Part shown: piece by piece, positions 8,681 through 17,061 of the stretch
Layout of the letters: each line of letters starts with the position of its first letter
Numbering within the stretch: the stretch's first letter is position 1
Origin: Natrialba magadii ATCC 43099
GTDB lineage: Archaea > Halobacteriota > Halobacteria > Halobacteriales > Natrialbaceae
Length of the DNA: 64,000 bases
Assembly (NCBI RefSeq): GCF_000025625.1
Contig: NC_013922.1
Coordinates: 558,001 to 622,000, forward strand
Direction: 5' to 3'
The notes under the pieces: generated by a model
Database searches by the model: none
What the model was told of the DNA's origin: nothing
What the model saw: only the letters and a program-made list of their open reading frames with translations
Position numbers and translations under genes: made by a program

Positions 8681-9877
8681 CTACGGTGCCAGAATCTGGA
8701 GCCCCTCTCCGCGAGCCAGAAGCAACGCGGACCCGGCACTGGCGAACGGTGCAGGCGAGGTTGGGTAGAAGTCGATCGTCCACCGCTGCTCACCGGTGGT
8801 GATGTCGATTCCGTGGAGGTCGAGGTCGGGCCCAGCGTACCAGACCGTCTCGCCGACGACGATCGGACTCCGTTCGGCCCAGCCGTCCGCGTTGAAATCG
8901 ATGTCCGAGCCGTACGTCCACTGGGTATCCAGTTCGGTGTCGAGACAGTGGAGGACGCCACTCGCGTCGACGGCGTATATTCTGTTTTCGGCGTACGCGA
9001 GTGCGTGTTCAATCGGTTCGTCGAAGCGGTGGCTGTCGATGGTGTCTCCATCTGCTGGATCGAGCCGTTCGATGACTCCCTGTTCGTCAGCCGCCCCGCT
9101 CACGAGAATGCTGTCGCCGATTACCGGTGGGCCGGACGGTGACATATTGGTGTCCGTCGACCAGCGCTCATCGCCGGTTTCGAGTTCGAATCCCGAACAC
9201 TGTCCATGCAGATCGACGTGAACACATAGCTCGTCCGTACAGGCTGGTTGGACGGGCGAAACGTCTACATCGTGGACGTCCCACTCTGTCTCGCCAGTTG
9301 CCGCGTTCGTCGCGACCATCTGTCCGGTGCCGGACTCCTGGCCAGTGAGTACAAGCCCATCAGCGTACACTGGCGGTGTCGAGGCTGGCAGCCCGTCCGT
9401 TTCCCACTGTGTTCCATCGTCGTCCAGCGGCCGCCGGTACAGTTCGTTGCCTGCGGTCACGAAGACCGCCTCATCCGTGGCTGTGATGTATTTCAGTACG
9501 TGCTGCGGGGAGTCAATGGCGTGCGTCCACACCTCCTCGAACGTTTTGAGGTCGAAGCCGACGATGTCCCCTGCTTCGTTGTCGAGGAAAATGGCGACGC
9601 CGTCGACCGTGAGAATCGGGCCGAGAAAATCCGGACCATCCCCGTGATGATCGATTTCTCGGCGGACCTGTGGGCGGTCGGTACTATCGCCCTCCTCGAC
9701 GTACGCCCGATTCTGTGCATCCCGTCTGGGTTGTGTCCAGTCTGTGAGTTCGTCGGACTCGAGTGCAACGCCTTCCAGTTCGGTTTCGCCGTCACTGTTG
9801 CTGGGGGCACGTAGGTAAGAGCTACAGCCGCTAACTAGTGTCGCGCCGGCTGTTGCGAGGACCAATCGCCGTTTCAT
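8681..9877 (-). CDS. Exported PQQ-type beta-propeller lipoprotein
   Basis: A 398-residue protein starting MKRRLVLATAGATLVSGCSS: a short signal peptide with a twin Arg and a lipobox ending SGC, so it is probably anchored outside the membrane by a lipidated Cys22-type residue. The body is a series of PQQ-like blades recognisable by repeated W-x-T/D and G-x2-A/V patterns (EEVWTHAIDS, ETEWDVHD, DERWSTD, DTQWTYGS, EQRWTIDF). Such propellers are usually binding scaffolds; no enzyme motif is visible. An in-frame start at 9916 would place hydrophilic residues ahead of the signal, so 9877 is preferred. A perfect inverted repeat sits 35-61 bases upstream. Confidence 0.85.
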   Translation of the reverse strand: MKRRLVLATAGATLVSGCSSYLRAPSNSDGETELEGVALESDELTDWTQPRRDAQNRAYVEEGDSTDRPQVRREIDHHGDGPDFLGPILTVDGVAIFLDNEAGDIVGFDLKTFEEVWTHAIDSPQHVLKYITATDEAVFVTAGNELYRRPLDDDGTQWETDGLPASTPPVYADGLVLTGQESGTGQMVATNAATGETEWDVHDVDVSPVQPACTDELCVHVDLHGQCSGFELETGDERWSTDTNMSPSGPPVIGDSILVSGAADEQGVIERLDPADGDTIDSHRFDEPIEHALAYAENRIYAVDASGVLHCLDTELDTQWTYGSDIDFNADGWAERSPIVVGETVWYAGPDLDLHGIDITTGEQRWTIDFYPTSPAPFASAGSALLLARGEGLQILAP

Positions 9878-9911
9878 AGCCCTGTATTCTTCCTGACTAT
9901 GAATATGTTTT

Positions 9912-9938
9912 ACCACTATATTGAACGAATATAGTGGT
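9912..9938. promoter_or_regulatory. Perfect 10-bp inverted repeat upstream of the propeller lipoprotein
   Basis: ACCACTATAT, 7-base spacer, ATATAGTGGT. It lies 35-61 bases upstream of the lipoprotein ATG (9877), in the core-promoter region of that gene, so a dimeric regulator binding site is the simplest reading; a transcript hairpin is the alternative. Confidence 0.55.
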
Positions 9939-9943
9939 GTTCG

Positions 9944-10008
9944 AATTGTTGACTACCGCTATTTCCGTAGTCCCGTCGATAGATATAAGTCACTACCAGT
10001 CAACAATT
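9944..10008. promoter_or_regulatory. Nested inverted repeats between lipoprotein and zinc-ribbon genes
   Basis: AATTGTTGAC (9944-9953) is the exact reverse complement of GTCAACAATT (9999-10008). Inside it, GACTAC (9951-9956) pairs with GTAGTC (9967-9972). A TATA-like GATATAAG lies near 9981-9988, reading rightward. The arrangement suggests paired operator half-sites around a promoter, or a structured leader. Confidence 0.45.
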
Positions 10009-10042
10009 AGAGCGGAAGACATCACTGGACGCGAAAGTGTCC

Positions 10043-10061
10043 CGGGTGCTAGAGACACCCG
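10043..10061. other. Short hairpin CGGGTG/CACCCG
   Basis: CGGGTG (10043-10048) and CACCCG (10056-10061) flank a 7-base loop. It belongs to the same dyad-rich intergenic stretch and could form in a rightward transcript starting near 10010. Confidence 0.35.
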
Positions 10062-10210
10062 AAACGTGGCTTCCAACTTGCGGCGCTCGAAGCCATGATT
10101 GCGTACATTCTCACGGGATATAAACATCCCGCACGACTGACGCATTGCCCAATACAACCAGCAGCAGCGCTCTCCTGCCGAGCCACGAACTCACGGCGGT
10201 GCCACCCCGC

Positions 10211-10537
10211 ATGAGCCACGACAGTGATCCAGAGCCAGCGTCTGCGACTGGCTCCACTGGCGACTCCGCACTCGAGTTACCCCCGTGCCCGCGCTGTGGC
10301 ACCCCGGTCACCCGCACCACCGTCATCGGCCCCACCGACGCTATCGCCGGCCCCTGTGGCTGTCGCGTTGCACCTGGGATTACCAAGCGGGGCCGCGATG
10401 GGAACCACGGCAACGACCACGACCGTGACCGTGAGCGTGAGCACGAGCACGACACCAGCGACAACGGGGACAATCGGGACAACGGGGACAACCGGGACAA
10501 CCGGGACAATCGGGACAACAGGGACACCAACACCTAA
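10211..10537 (+). CDS. Small zinc-ribbon protein with Asp/Asn/Arg repeat tail
   Basis: A 108-residue protein. Its N-terminal half has CPRCGTPV (about 30-37) and PCGCRV (about 53-58), a four-cysteine zinc ribbon of a type common in small haloarchaeal proteins. The C-terminal half is low-complexity: first HD/RE-rich, then D-N-R/G triplets encoded by a 9-base tandem repeat. The ATG at 10211 is preferred over an upstream TTG at 10145 because the intervening residues look non-coding. The function is unknown; nucleic-acid or protein binding is typical for such ribbons. The tail could be a repeat expansion into the 3' end of the gene. Confidence 0.6.
   Translation: MSHDSDPEPASATGSTGDSALELPPCPRCGTPVTRTTVIGPTDAIAGPCGCRVAPGITKRGRDGNHGNDHDRDREREHEHDTSDNGDNRDNGDNRDNRDNRDNRDTNT
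10467..10528. repeat. 9-bp tandem repeat, GGGACAAYV
   Basis: Six full units beginning at 10467, 10476, 10485, 10494, 10503 and 10512 plus a partial one. The repeat encodes D-N-R/G triplets at the C-terminus of the zinc-ribbon gene; the period is a multiple of three, so copy-number change keeps the frame. Confidence 0.85.
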
Positions 10538-11107
10538 CCCCTCAAACGGAACGGCGTACTCGAGTACCCTACAATCCCATCACCCATCTCGACGCGCCAC
10601 GTCGGACTGTCGTGGTCTGGGAGGTGGCGGGAAGGGAGGGCTGCGGGAAACCCACAGCCCCATTCCCATTCCCATTCCTACTCCCACTCTCACCCCCGAC
10701 ACCACAACAACCAGCGCACTCGAGTACCGGGCCAGCCGACGGGGGACTGGGACACGTCTCTCGCACTACTCACAGCAGCGCCGATACGTCGGCACCCGTA
10801 CTCGAGGTCGTGTTCGAATGTGGGGTTGGCTGGATTCAAATCCGAGTCGGACTCCGACTCCGAGGTCGAGTCTATCCCGACACCGTGGTCAAACATCCAC
10901 ACTCTCAACTCGACAAATCCGGCAAACTCGACCAACTCGACCAACCCACCCTACCAACCAACTCGAACCACTGCCAGATCGTACTCGAGGACACTCGAAC
11001 GTGTGGATGAAAATTGTGAGTCACAACACAGCCGTTCGAATCGCCTTACCGACCGACAACTGAGCCTCCGGTATGATTTTCTACCACGGGTGAGAGTGTC
11101 ACCCATA
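10538..11107. other. Gene-free low-complexity stretch
   Basis: About 570 bases without a convincing gene. It contains pyrimidine-rich CCCATT-type repeats near 10659-10685, GACTCGGACTCC-like runs near 10846-10870, and tracts rich in CAACTCGAC near 10905-10965. A perfect palindrome TACTCGAGTA lies at 10557-10566. Several overlapping frames are open only because of the repeats and lack protein-like composition. Confidence 0.6.
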
Positions 11108-12727
11108 ATGAACGATATCGGCCACCAGGGGAACGACCTCCCCGAGAATCCCGAAGCGTGCCTGCGGTCGACAACCGACGACCGAGTACCGCCGTCGGGA
11201 GAGGGTGAGGGCGAGGGCGAGGGCGAGGGCGAGGTGACAGTCGTAGACTCAGCACCCGAGTCAGCGACTGCCAGTACCGACATTGGCGAGTCGATTACCC
11301 GGACAGATCCCGACGTCGTCGCGGTGGAACTCGACGACCTTCGCTACGAGGAACTCGTCGGAGAGACGGACACTGACGTCGATCGCGAGGATGTCGTGAG
11401 CGGGACGACGTCGGCGCAGTTACTCGGACACTGGCTGCTCTCTGGGGCGCGAACACGACTCGAGAACCGGTCCGACACTAATTCGGATACCCACAGTGCG
11501 GAGGCGGTATCGGCTGCGGAGGCTCGAGACCGACCCGTCGCACTCGTGGATCGGCCGGTCGAGGACACCGTCGCGGATCTCTGGGGGCGACTTTCGCGAC
11601 GAGCGAAGCTGGCAACCGGAGGTGCTCTCGCCGCCGAGTTCGGCGGGCCGCTGAAAGCCGGCCTCGGGCTGGGGGTGTTCTGGGGGCTGTTGATCGGGGC
11701 AACCCTCCGTCTCGTACAGGACCCTCTGCTCGTCCCTGTCGATGCGCTCTCGAGCGACGGCTCCGGGACCGTCGGCGCATTTCTGGGACCGCTGCTATCG
11801 GTTCTCGACGCGGTTCTCCTGATCGTCCTGCTGGGCCTCGCGTTCGGCGTGCCGCTCTGGCTGTTGCTGGCGCGAGCGACTCGGTGGTTCGAGAACGGTG
11901 ACGCTGACCGGGTAGCCGCCCAAGACGCCGTTGGAACACTGATCGCGGACCACAGTCCGTCGGTGACTGACGCCGACGCACTTGCCGAACGTCGCGATGG
12001 AGTGACTGCGCGACGGCTACTCGCATTGCGCGAGGCGGGGTACGACGTCCTCGCAGTCGTCAGCGCCGGTCGTCGACCACGAATCGAACGGTTCCTCGAG
12101 GAGCCGGCGTCGGTCCCGCCGACCGCCGTCGAGGAGCCGTCCGGATCCAGTCGGCTTCGATCGGTCCTCTACCGGGTCGTCGGCTACGCCTTTACGATCG
12201 GGTTCCTCTCACTGTTCGGTCTGATGGCCCTTGGCGGCGCACAGGACTGGTTCGTGGTGCAGCTGTTTGCGGCGTGGTTCCTCGTGAACTTCGTCGCTGC
12301 GGCGGGCGTCGCCTGGCTCGCGGGGGCTCACTGGACCAGCGCTGGCGCTGGCGGTGCGGTTGCCTGGCTCACCAGCGTCAACCCCATTATTACGCCAGGG
12401 TTGTTCATCGCCTACGTCGAACTGCAGTACACGAGTGTCAAGCTTGCCGATATCTTCCGAATCAAAGACACGCTCGCGAAACGAGAACGAGGGCTGCTCG
12501 AACGACTGCGCGGACTTCACGCCGAGGTGGGACTCTTTCGGCTGCTGGCGATCATGACGGTCGCAAACCTCGCAAGCTTCATCGCGAGCGTGCTGTTCGT
12601 CGTCGCCGTCCTCCCGTATCTCGCCGCCGATATCGGCGGCCTCGAGGGGGTCGGCGAGACGCTACTCGAGGGCATTCGTGAGGGGATCCGCATCGTCGAA
12701 ACCGTCAGCCCGCTGTTCGTCCGCTGA
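11108..12727 (+). CDS. TraB/PrgY-family membrane protein lacking the GxxH motif
   Basis: A 539-residue protein whose order matches haloarchaeal TraB-family proteins: DPDVVAVELD near 67-76, a GLL/LGHWLLS segment, VALVDRP near 150, then multiple membrane helices (about 190-215, 225-265, 355-425 and 485-520) with the conserved WLTSVNPIITPGLFIAYVE-type region and final NLASFIASVLF helix. In the family the strand before the first helix ends in VGTAHVS, whose G-T-A-H supplies a metal-binding His; here the aligned segment VTVVDSAPES (43-52) has D-S-A-P. The preceding residues 31-42 are (GE)6 from a hexanucleotide repeat. The ATG at 11108 is chosen because residues further upstream are low-complexity. 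It may be a pseudo-enzyme that keeps the membrane scaffold. Confidence 0.75.
   Translation: MNDIGHQGNDLPENPEACLRSTTDDRVPPSGEGEGEGEGEGEVTVVDSAPESATASTDIGESITRTDPDVVAVELDDLRYEELVGETDTDVDREDVVSGTTSAQLLGHWLLSGARTRLENRSDTNSDTHSAEAVSAAEARDRPVALVDRPVEDTVADLWGRLSRRAKLATGGALAAEFGGPLKAGLGLGVFWGLLIGATLRLVQDPLLVPVDALSSDGSGTVGAFLGPLLSVLDAVLLIVLLGLAFGVPLWLLLARATRWFENGDADRVAAQDAVGTLIADHSPSVTDADALAERRDGVTARRLLALREAGYDVLAVVSAGRRPRIERFLEEPASVPPTAVEEPSGSSRLRSVLYRVVGYAFTIGFLSLFGLMALGGAQDWFVVQLFAAWFLVNFVAAAGVAWLAGAHWTSAGAGGAVAWLTSVNPIITPGLFIAYVELQYTSVKLADIFRIKDTLAKRERGLLERLRGLHAEVGLFRLLAIMTVANLASFIASVLFVVAVLPYLAADIGGLEGVGETLLEGIREGIRIVETVSPLFVR
11201..11230. repeat. GAGGGY hexanucleotide repeat within TraB-like gene
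   Basis: One GAGGGT followed by four GAGGGC units, in frame, encoding Gly-Glu pairs directly before the first beta strand of the TraB-like domain. Confidence 0.85.
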
Positions 12728-12783
12728 ATTCGGGCGGGACGGGACGACAGGACGAGACCAACCACCCGAAGCGACAATCGAGC

Positions 12784-14190
12784 CTATTCGTCTCCACGAG
12801 CCGCTTCGAACATGTCGAGCGCCGCCTCGCGGCGCGCCGCGTGATCGACGATCGGGTCCGGATACTCGGGTGCAACGCTCGCCCGCTCATCGGGTTCGAG
12901 AGCAACCCACTCGTGGATCGTCTCGGCGGGAACGTCCGCGAGTTCCGGGACGTAGGTTCGAATGTACTCGGCGTCGGGGTCGTGGCGCTCTCCCTGGGTC
13001 ATCGGGTTGAAGATCCGGAAGTACGGTTGTGCGTCGGTACCGGTTCCGGACGCCCACTGCCAGCCGCCGACGTCGCTTGCGGTGTCGTGATCCGCGAGCT
13101 TCTCGCGGAACCAGGCGTACCCCTCGCGCCAGTCGAGCATGAGGTCCTTCGTCAGGAACGACGCGACGATCATGCGCAGGCGATTGTGCATGAACGCCTC
13201 GGCTCGAAGCTGACGCATGCCAGCGTCGACGATCGGATAGCCCGTTTTCCCGTCCTTCCAGGCCTGGAGTGCAGCAGCATCGGTCTGCCACTGAATCGGG
13301 TTCTCGTAGGATCGGTAGTTCGCCGTGACGGTGTGTGGATTCGTGTCGAGTACGTGGGCGTAGAACGCTCGCCAGGCGAGTTGGGATTCGAACTCCTCGC
13401 AGGAGTCGGCCGCTGCCTCGTCCGGAGCCTCCGATTTCGCACGGTCGAGCGCCTCGTACACCGTGCGGATGCCGATGGTTCCCCACTTGAGGTGCGGTGA
13501 GAGACCGGAAGTGGCGTCGGCCGCAGGGTCGTCTCGCTGGTCTGCGTACCGATAGATAGGGTCAGCACAGAACGTCTCGAGCCGACGGCGTGCTGCCTCC
13601 ATCCCGGCGTCGGGAATCGTCGCCTCTGGGTCGTCGAATCCGAGGGCTTCCTGAGACGGAAGCGAGTCCCCGGAGACTGACGCCAGTTGCTCGCCGTCCG
13701 GTGCCGAGACGGGAGACTCCTTCTCGCGATCACGCCACTTCTTCCAGAAGTACGAGTAAACGGCGTACGTCTCGCCTTGCTGGGTGGTAATCGAGCCTGG
13801 TTCGAACAGAAGCGCATCGTCGACGGACGTGGCCTCGATTCCGGCATCAGTCAGCGCCTCACGGACCTCCTCGTCTCGCTTGCTCGCAAGCCCGGAGTAG
13901 TCTCGATTCCACGAGACGCGCTCTGCGCCGTGCTCACGGGCGATCCGCGGCAGTTCCTCTCGAGGGTCACCCGTGGCAACCACGAGATCGCCGCCGCGCT
14001 CGCGATACCAGGCCCGGAGTTCCGAGAGCGACTCGAGCATGAACGCCACCCTGGGCGGCGAGGCGAACTCGAGGACCGCCGGGTCGAAAATGAATGCGGG
14101 TATCACCGAGCCCGTTTCCGCCGCGGCGGAAAGTGAGTGGTTGTCCGTGGCTCGAAGATCTCGGCGGTGCCAATGAACGTGAACGCTCAT
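12784..14190 (-). CDS. phr: Deoxyribodipyrimidine photolyase (cryptochrome/photolyase family)
   Basis: Light-driven repair of cyclobutane pyrimidine dimers, 468 residues, the usual length. The N-terminal alpha/beta antenna domain starts VHWHRRDLRATDNH; the FAD domain has LSPHLKWGTIG, ESQLAWRAFYAHVL, the MRQLRAEAFMHNRLRM helix and DVGGWQWASGTGTDA followed by FRIFNP, all class I signatures. Expected in an organism exposed to sunlight. It ends 57 bases from the stop of the convergent TraB-like gene. Substrate class (CPD rather than 6-4 product) is inferred from similarity only. Confidence 0.95.
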   Translation of the reverse strand: MSVHVHWHRRDLRATDNHSLSAAAETGSVIPAFIFDPAVLEFASPPRVAFMLESLSELRAWYRERGGDLVVATGDPREELPRIAREHGAERVSWNRDYSGLASKRDEEVREALTDAGIEATSVDDALLFEPGSITTQQGETYAVYSYFWKKWRDREKESPVSAPDGEQLASVSGDSLPSQEALGFDDPEATIPDAGMEAARRRLETFCADPIYRYADQRDDPAADATSGLSPHLKWGTIGIRTVYEALDRAKSEAPDEAAADSCEEFESQLAWRAFYAHVLDTNPHTVTANYRSYENPIQWQTDAAALQAWKDGKTGYPIVDAGMRQLRAEAFMHNRLRMIVASFLTKDLMLDWREGYAWFREKLADHDTASDVGGWQWASGTGTDAQPYFRIFNPMTQGERHDPDAEYIRTYVPELADVPAETIHEWVALEPDERASVAPEYPDPIVDHAARREAALDMFEAARGDE

Positions 14191-14465
14191 AACGCGGTAA
14201 GGCTGCCGTTCGGGATCGTAGTCCTCTCGATAATCGTCCCACCGGGGTTCGATCGTATACCCACAGACCGGGCTGTGTGTCGATGGCTCATAGTGTGACG
14301 TCTCCTGCTCACGAGTTATCGATTGCCCCTAACAATCCACTTCTCTAACGAGACGACAGCCGCTCCACGGTCAAATCCGCCTATCGCAAGCGACTACGTG
14401 GGGGGCGACGATAGAGCGTCGCACACACCGAATTGTTTTTGACAACTCGAACACACGGCTAGGGC

Positions 14466-15029
14466 ATGTCAGATGGGTCCGCGGCAGAACGTATCAGGGA
14501 GCGTCGACGGAACGCGATCGACCCCGAAGCGTTTCTCCTCGACATCGACGCGATTGAGCCGACCGACGAGGACGAAGGACTCCAGTTCACACCTGCGTTC
14601 ACCGACCGCGTCGAGGAGCATCTCGAGAAGCTCCAGACCGACGGTGTTGAACCAACCGATATTGGCGCTATCTTCGCCGTTTCAGACGACAACGTTTCCA
14701 AAGCTGACCGGTCGTTCCCGGCCTACAAGACTGGTAGCACCGTCCGAAGCTGGCCCTCCGAGGGGGCAGTCCAGCTCGACGTTGCCGTCGACAAGAGCAT
14801 CCGCGAGGTGACCGACGAGTGGAATGACGTCCCCTCCAGGCAGCGTTACCGCATCCTCCAGTCGCTTCGATCCTTCCAGGAGGAGTGTCTGTTCTGTTCG
14901 GGAGCAATCTCGATCAGCGACCAGACGGTCGAATCATGCTGTAGCAACGTTGAGGTCGTAACGGTCTCGTGTACCGGCTGCGAGCGACGATTTCTGGAGT
15001 TCACACCGGGTTCGGTCCCGGGAATGTGA
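14466..15029 (+). CDS. Hypothetical protein with C-terminal cysteine ribbon
   Basis: A 187-residue acidic soluble protein not recognised as a named family. The first 110 residues are helical and charged (MSDGSAAERIRERRR at the start). The C-terminal third carries CLFCSG, ESCCSN and CTGCERRF, enough cysteines for one or two zinc sites. Codon use matches its neighbours and its haloarchaeal-style composition supports a real gene. It stands alone between the divergent photolyase and a small membrane protein. Confidence 0.65.
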   Translation: MSDGSAAERIRERRRNAIDPEAFLLDIDAIEPTDEDEGLQFTPAFTDRVEEHLEKLQTDGVEPTDIGAIFAVSDDNVSKADRSFPAYKTGSTVRSWPSEGAVQLDVAVDKSIREVTDEWNDVPSRQRYRILQSLRSFQEECLFCSGAISISDQTVESCCSNVEVVTVSCTGCERRFLEFTPGSVPGM

Positions 15030-15066
15030 CTCTCCAGCACAACAGTTATCGATGGCCAAGCGACTA

Positions 15067-15114
15067 GGTGACCGGGTGACCGGGTGACCGGGTGGCCGAG
15101 TGACCGAGTGACCA
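15067..15114. repeat. 8-bp tandem repeat, RGTGACCG
   Basis: Six units: three GGTGACCG, then GGTGGCCG, AGTGACCG and AGTGACCA. It lies in the gap between two hypothetical genes. The period is not a multiple of three and no gene spans it. Confidence 0.85.
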
Positions 15115-15156
15115 GGTGAGCAACACTCTTATCGATTCGAACACAAATCGGGAGCG

Positions 15157-15573
15157 ATGGCGTTTCCTGGGCCGATCGACCGGCTTCACCAGCCCGAGTA
15201 CACCGGTGAAAACCGCTGTCTCCCATGCACTGCCGGTAACATCGTTCTCGCAGTTCTTCTCAGTGCCACAGCGGCCGCACTAGCGTGGTTCGGTGCCGGT
15301 CCGGTGGTCGCACTGGGTGTTGGAATCGGTATCCTCTCGTGCTCAGTCGGTGCGATTGCCATCCGCGGCTACCTCGTTCCGGGAACGCCCGAACTCACGA
15401 AACAGTACCTCCCTGATCGGCTTCGCCAACGATTCCACGACCGCGAGCCGGGACTCGACGACGGTGCGGATCTCGACCTGGCGATGAAAGGAATCGGAAC
15501 CATACAAACGCAATCCGACGAACGAAGCGACGGCGACGAGTCCGAGACAGCGGACGAGACCAATACGAACTAG
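15157..15573 (+). CDS. Small two-helix membrane protein
   Basis: A 138-residue protein with two hydrophobic segments (about 28-45 and 48-70) after an N-terminal HQPEYTGENRCLPCT motif, and a long acidic C-terminal tail. The N-terminal CxxC-containing motif recurs in my memory of conserved haloarchaeal membrane proteins, but no function is assigned here. A TATA-like CTCTTATCG sits about 30 bases upstream of the ATG. Confidence 0.65.
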   Translation: MAFPGPIDRLHQPEYTGENRCLPCTAGNIVLAVLLSATAAALAWFGAGPVVALGVGIGILSCSVGAIAIRGYLVPGTPELTKQYLPDRLRQRFHDREPGLDDGADLDLAMKGIGTIQTQSDERSDGDESETADETNTN

Positions 15574-15666
15574 TCACGTTCGAGCGCAAGCACTGCCAGG
15601 ACTGGCGACTACAGTCCGGAGCCAGAAGTACGAAACCCGGAGTACGGAACCTGGAATCGGAGCCTA

Positions 15667-17061
15667 CTACTCCTGAACGACGGTCCCGTCGTACTCTTCG
15701 CTGGCCCGAGTCGGCTCGAGTGCCTCATCAACGTAGCGTTCGTCGTGCAACAGACACGCGATTTCGTGTGTCGGTGAGTGCTCGATGTAGTCCGGCACTG
15801 TCGACTCACACGGTGAGACGAACGCGTCCTCGAGTGTCGCTGCACACGCATCCGGTCCCTGCTCCCGGAGTTCAGTAATCGCGTTCGTGACCACTGATTC
15901 GGCTGCAGTATCCGACAGCGTGGGCGGGAGACCGAACTCATCGCGGATGAGCTCGTCCAGCCGCTCGTGCGAGAGCTTCGACTGGTCGTCGCGAACGTCC
16001 TTATCCGACTTGGTCAGCGTCACAAGCTGTGTAACCTCCTCCGCTTCGCGCACCTGTAACTTGAACGTCAGGAGCGATCGCCACTCTGCCTGCTCGAGAT
16101 CGAACTCTGCCGGCGGAATCACACGGGGGCACCGTGTGTGGAACTGACAACCCGATGGCGGATTGATCGGCGACGGGACCTGACCCTCGAGGAATATCTG
16201 GTCCCCCTCCCAGAGTGGATCCGGCTCCGGAATTGCCGAGAGCAACGCCTCAGTGTAGGGGTGGTGTGGCTCGGAGAAAATCTCCTCAGTTGTCCCGACC
16301 TCGGCGAACTCGCCGAGATACATTACGGCGATCCGATCCGAGATGTGTTCGACGACGCTCAGGTCGTGTGCGATAAAGATGTAGGCCAGATTGAACTCCT
16401 CCTGGAGATCCTCGAGCAGGTTGAGAATCTGGGCCTGGACACTCACGTCGAGTGCTGACACCGGCTCGTCACAGACGATCACTTCCGGATCGACCGCCAG
16501 CGCCCTGGCAATACCGATCCGCTGTCGCTGCCCGCCGGAGAACTCGTGTGGATATCGGTGCGCGTGGCTCGGGTTCAGGCCAACGGTGTCGAGAAGCTCG
16601 TTCACTCGATCAATGCGTTCCTCACCGTCAGCGATGCCATGGATATCGAGCGGTTCGCCGATGATATCACCGACGGTAAGCCGCGGATTCAGACTCGAGA
16701 ACGGATCCTGGAAGATATACTGCAGGTCCGTCCGGAGGTCTCGAAGCCGACTACTCGAGAGGCCTGTCAGTTCGATTGCTTCGCGCTCGGCGTTCGGGCT
16801 GTCGTCTAGCTGCTGTCTATAGTAAGCACTACCCTCGGTCGGTTCGATGAGTCGCAAGAGCGCCCGTCCGAGCGTCGTCTTTCCGCACCCACTTTCACCG
16901 ACGACGCCGAGCGTTTCGCCCGGATACAGTTCGAGGTTGATGTCGTTGACCGCTTTCACGGTTTGCTTTCGACCGAGGAGGTTATCGATGAACCCTCCTT
17001 CCGTCGTGTAGTGTTTCGTCAGGCCGTCGGTCCAGAGGATTGGCTCTTCGTTGTTACTCAT
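15667..17061 (-). CDS. dppF: Dipeptide/oligopeptide ABC transporter ATP-binding protein (DppF/OppF type)
   Basis: Second ATPase of the importer, 464 residues. Walker A is GESGCGKTT near 58-66, the ABC signature is SGGQRQR and the Walker B region is [12 protein letters not shown]. The Opp-type cysteine segment is present ([10 protein letters not shown] with later residues), in the position of the C-terminal cluster motif seen in DppD/DppF proteins. A C-terminal extension of about 130 residues beyond the canonical end is typical of haloarchaeal homologues. I prefer the ATG at 17061, which overlaps the stop of the upstream dppD by eight bases (ATGAGTAA), indicating translational coupling. Confidence 0.93.
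   Translation of the reverse strand: MSNNEEPILWTDGLTKHYTTEGGFIDNLLGRKQTVKAVNDINLELYPGETLGVVGESGCGKTTLGRALLRLIEPTEGSAYYRQQLDDSPNAEREAIELTGLSSSRLRDLRTDLQYIFQDPFSSLNPRLTVGDIIGEPLDIHGIADGEERIDRVNELLDTVGLNPSHAHRYPHEFSGGQRQRIGIARALAVDPEVIVCDEPVSALDVSVQAQILNLLEDLQEEFNLAYIFIAHDLSVVEHISDRIAVMYLGEFAEVGTTEEIFSEPHHPYTEALLSAIPEPDPLWEGDQIFLEGQVPSPINPPSGCQFHTRCPRVIPPAEFDLEQAEWRSLLTFKLQVREAEEVTQLVTLTKSDKDVRDDQSKLSHERLDELIRDEFGLPPTLSDTAAESVVTNAITELREQGPDACAATLEDAFVSPCESTVPDYIEHSPTHEIACLLHDERYVDEALEPTRASEEYDGTVVQE

Noticed and set aside
10224-11063. A 279-codon Thr/Pro-rich frame over the 9-bp repeat
   Set aside because: Open only because of the repeats; the zinc-ribbon frame in the same region is protein-like.
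14230-14270. A GGTTCGATC segment resembling a tRNA T-loop
   Set aside because: No matching acceptor stem, D-arm or anticodon arm could be built around it.
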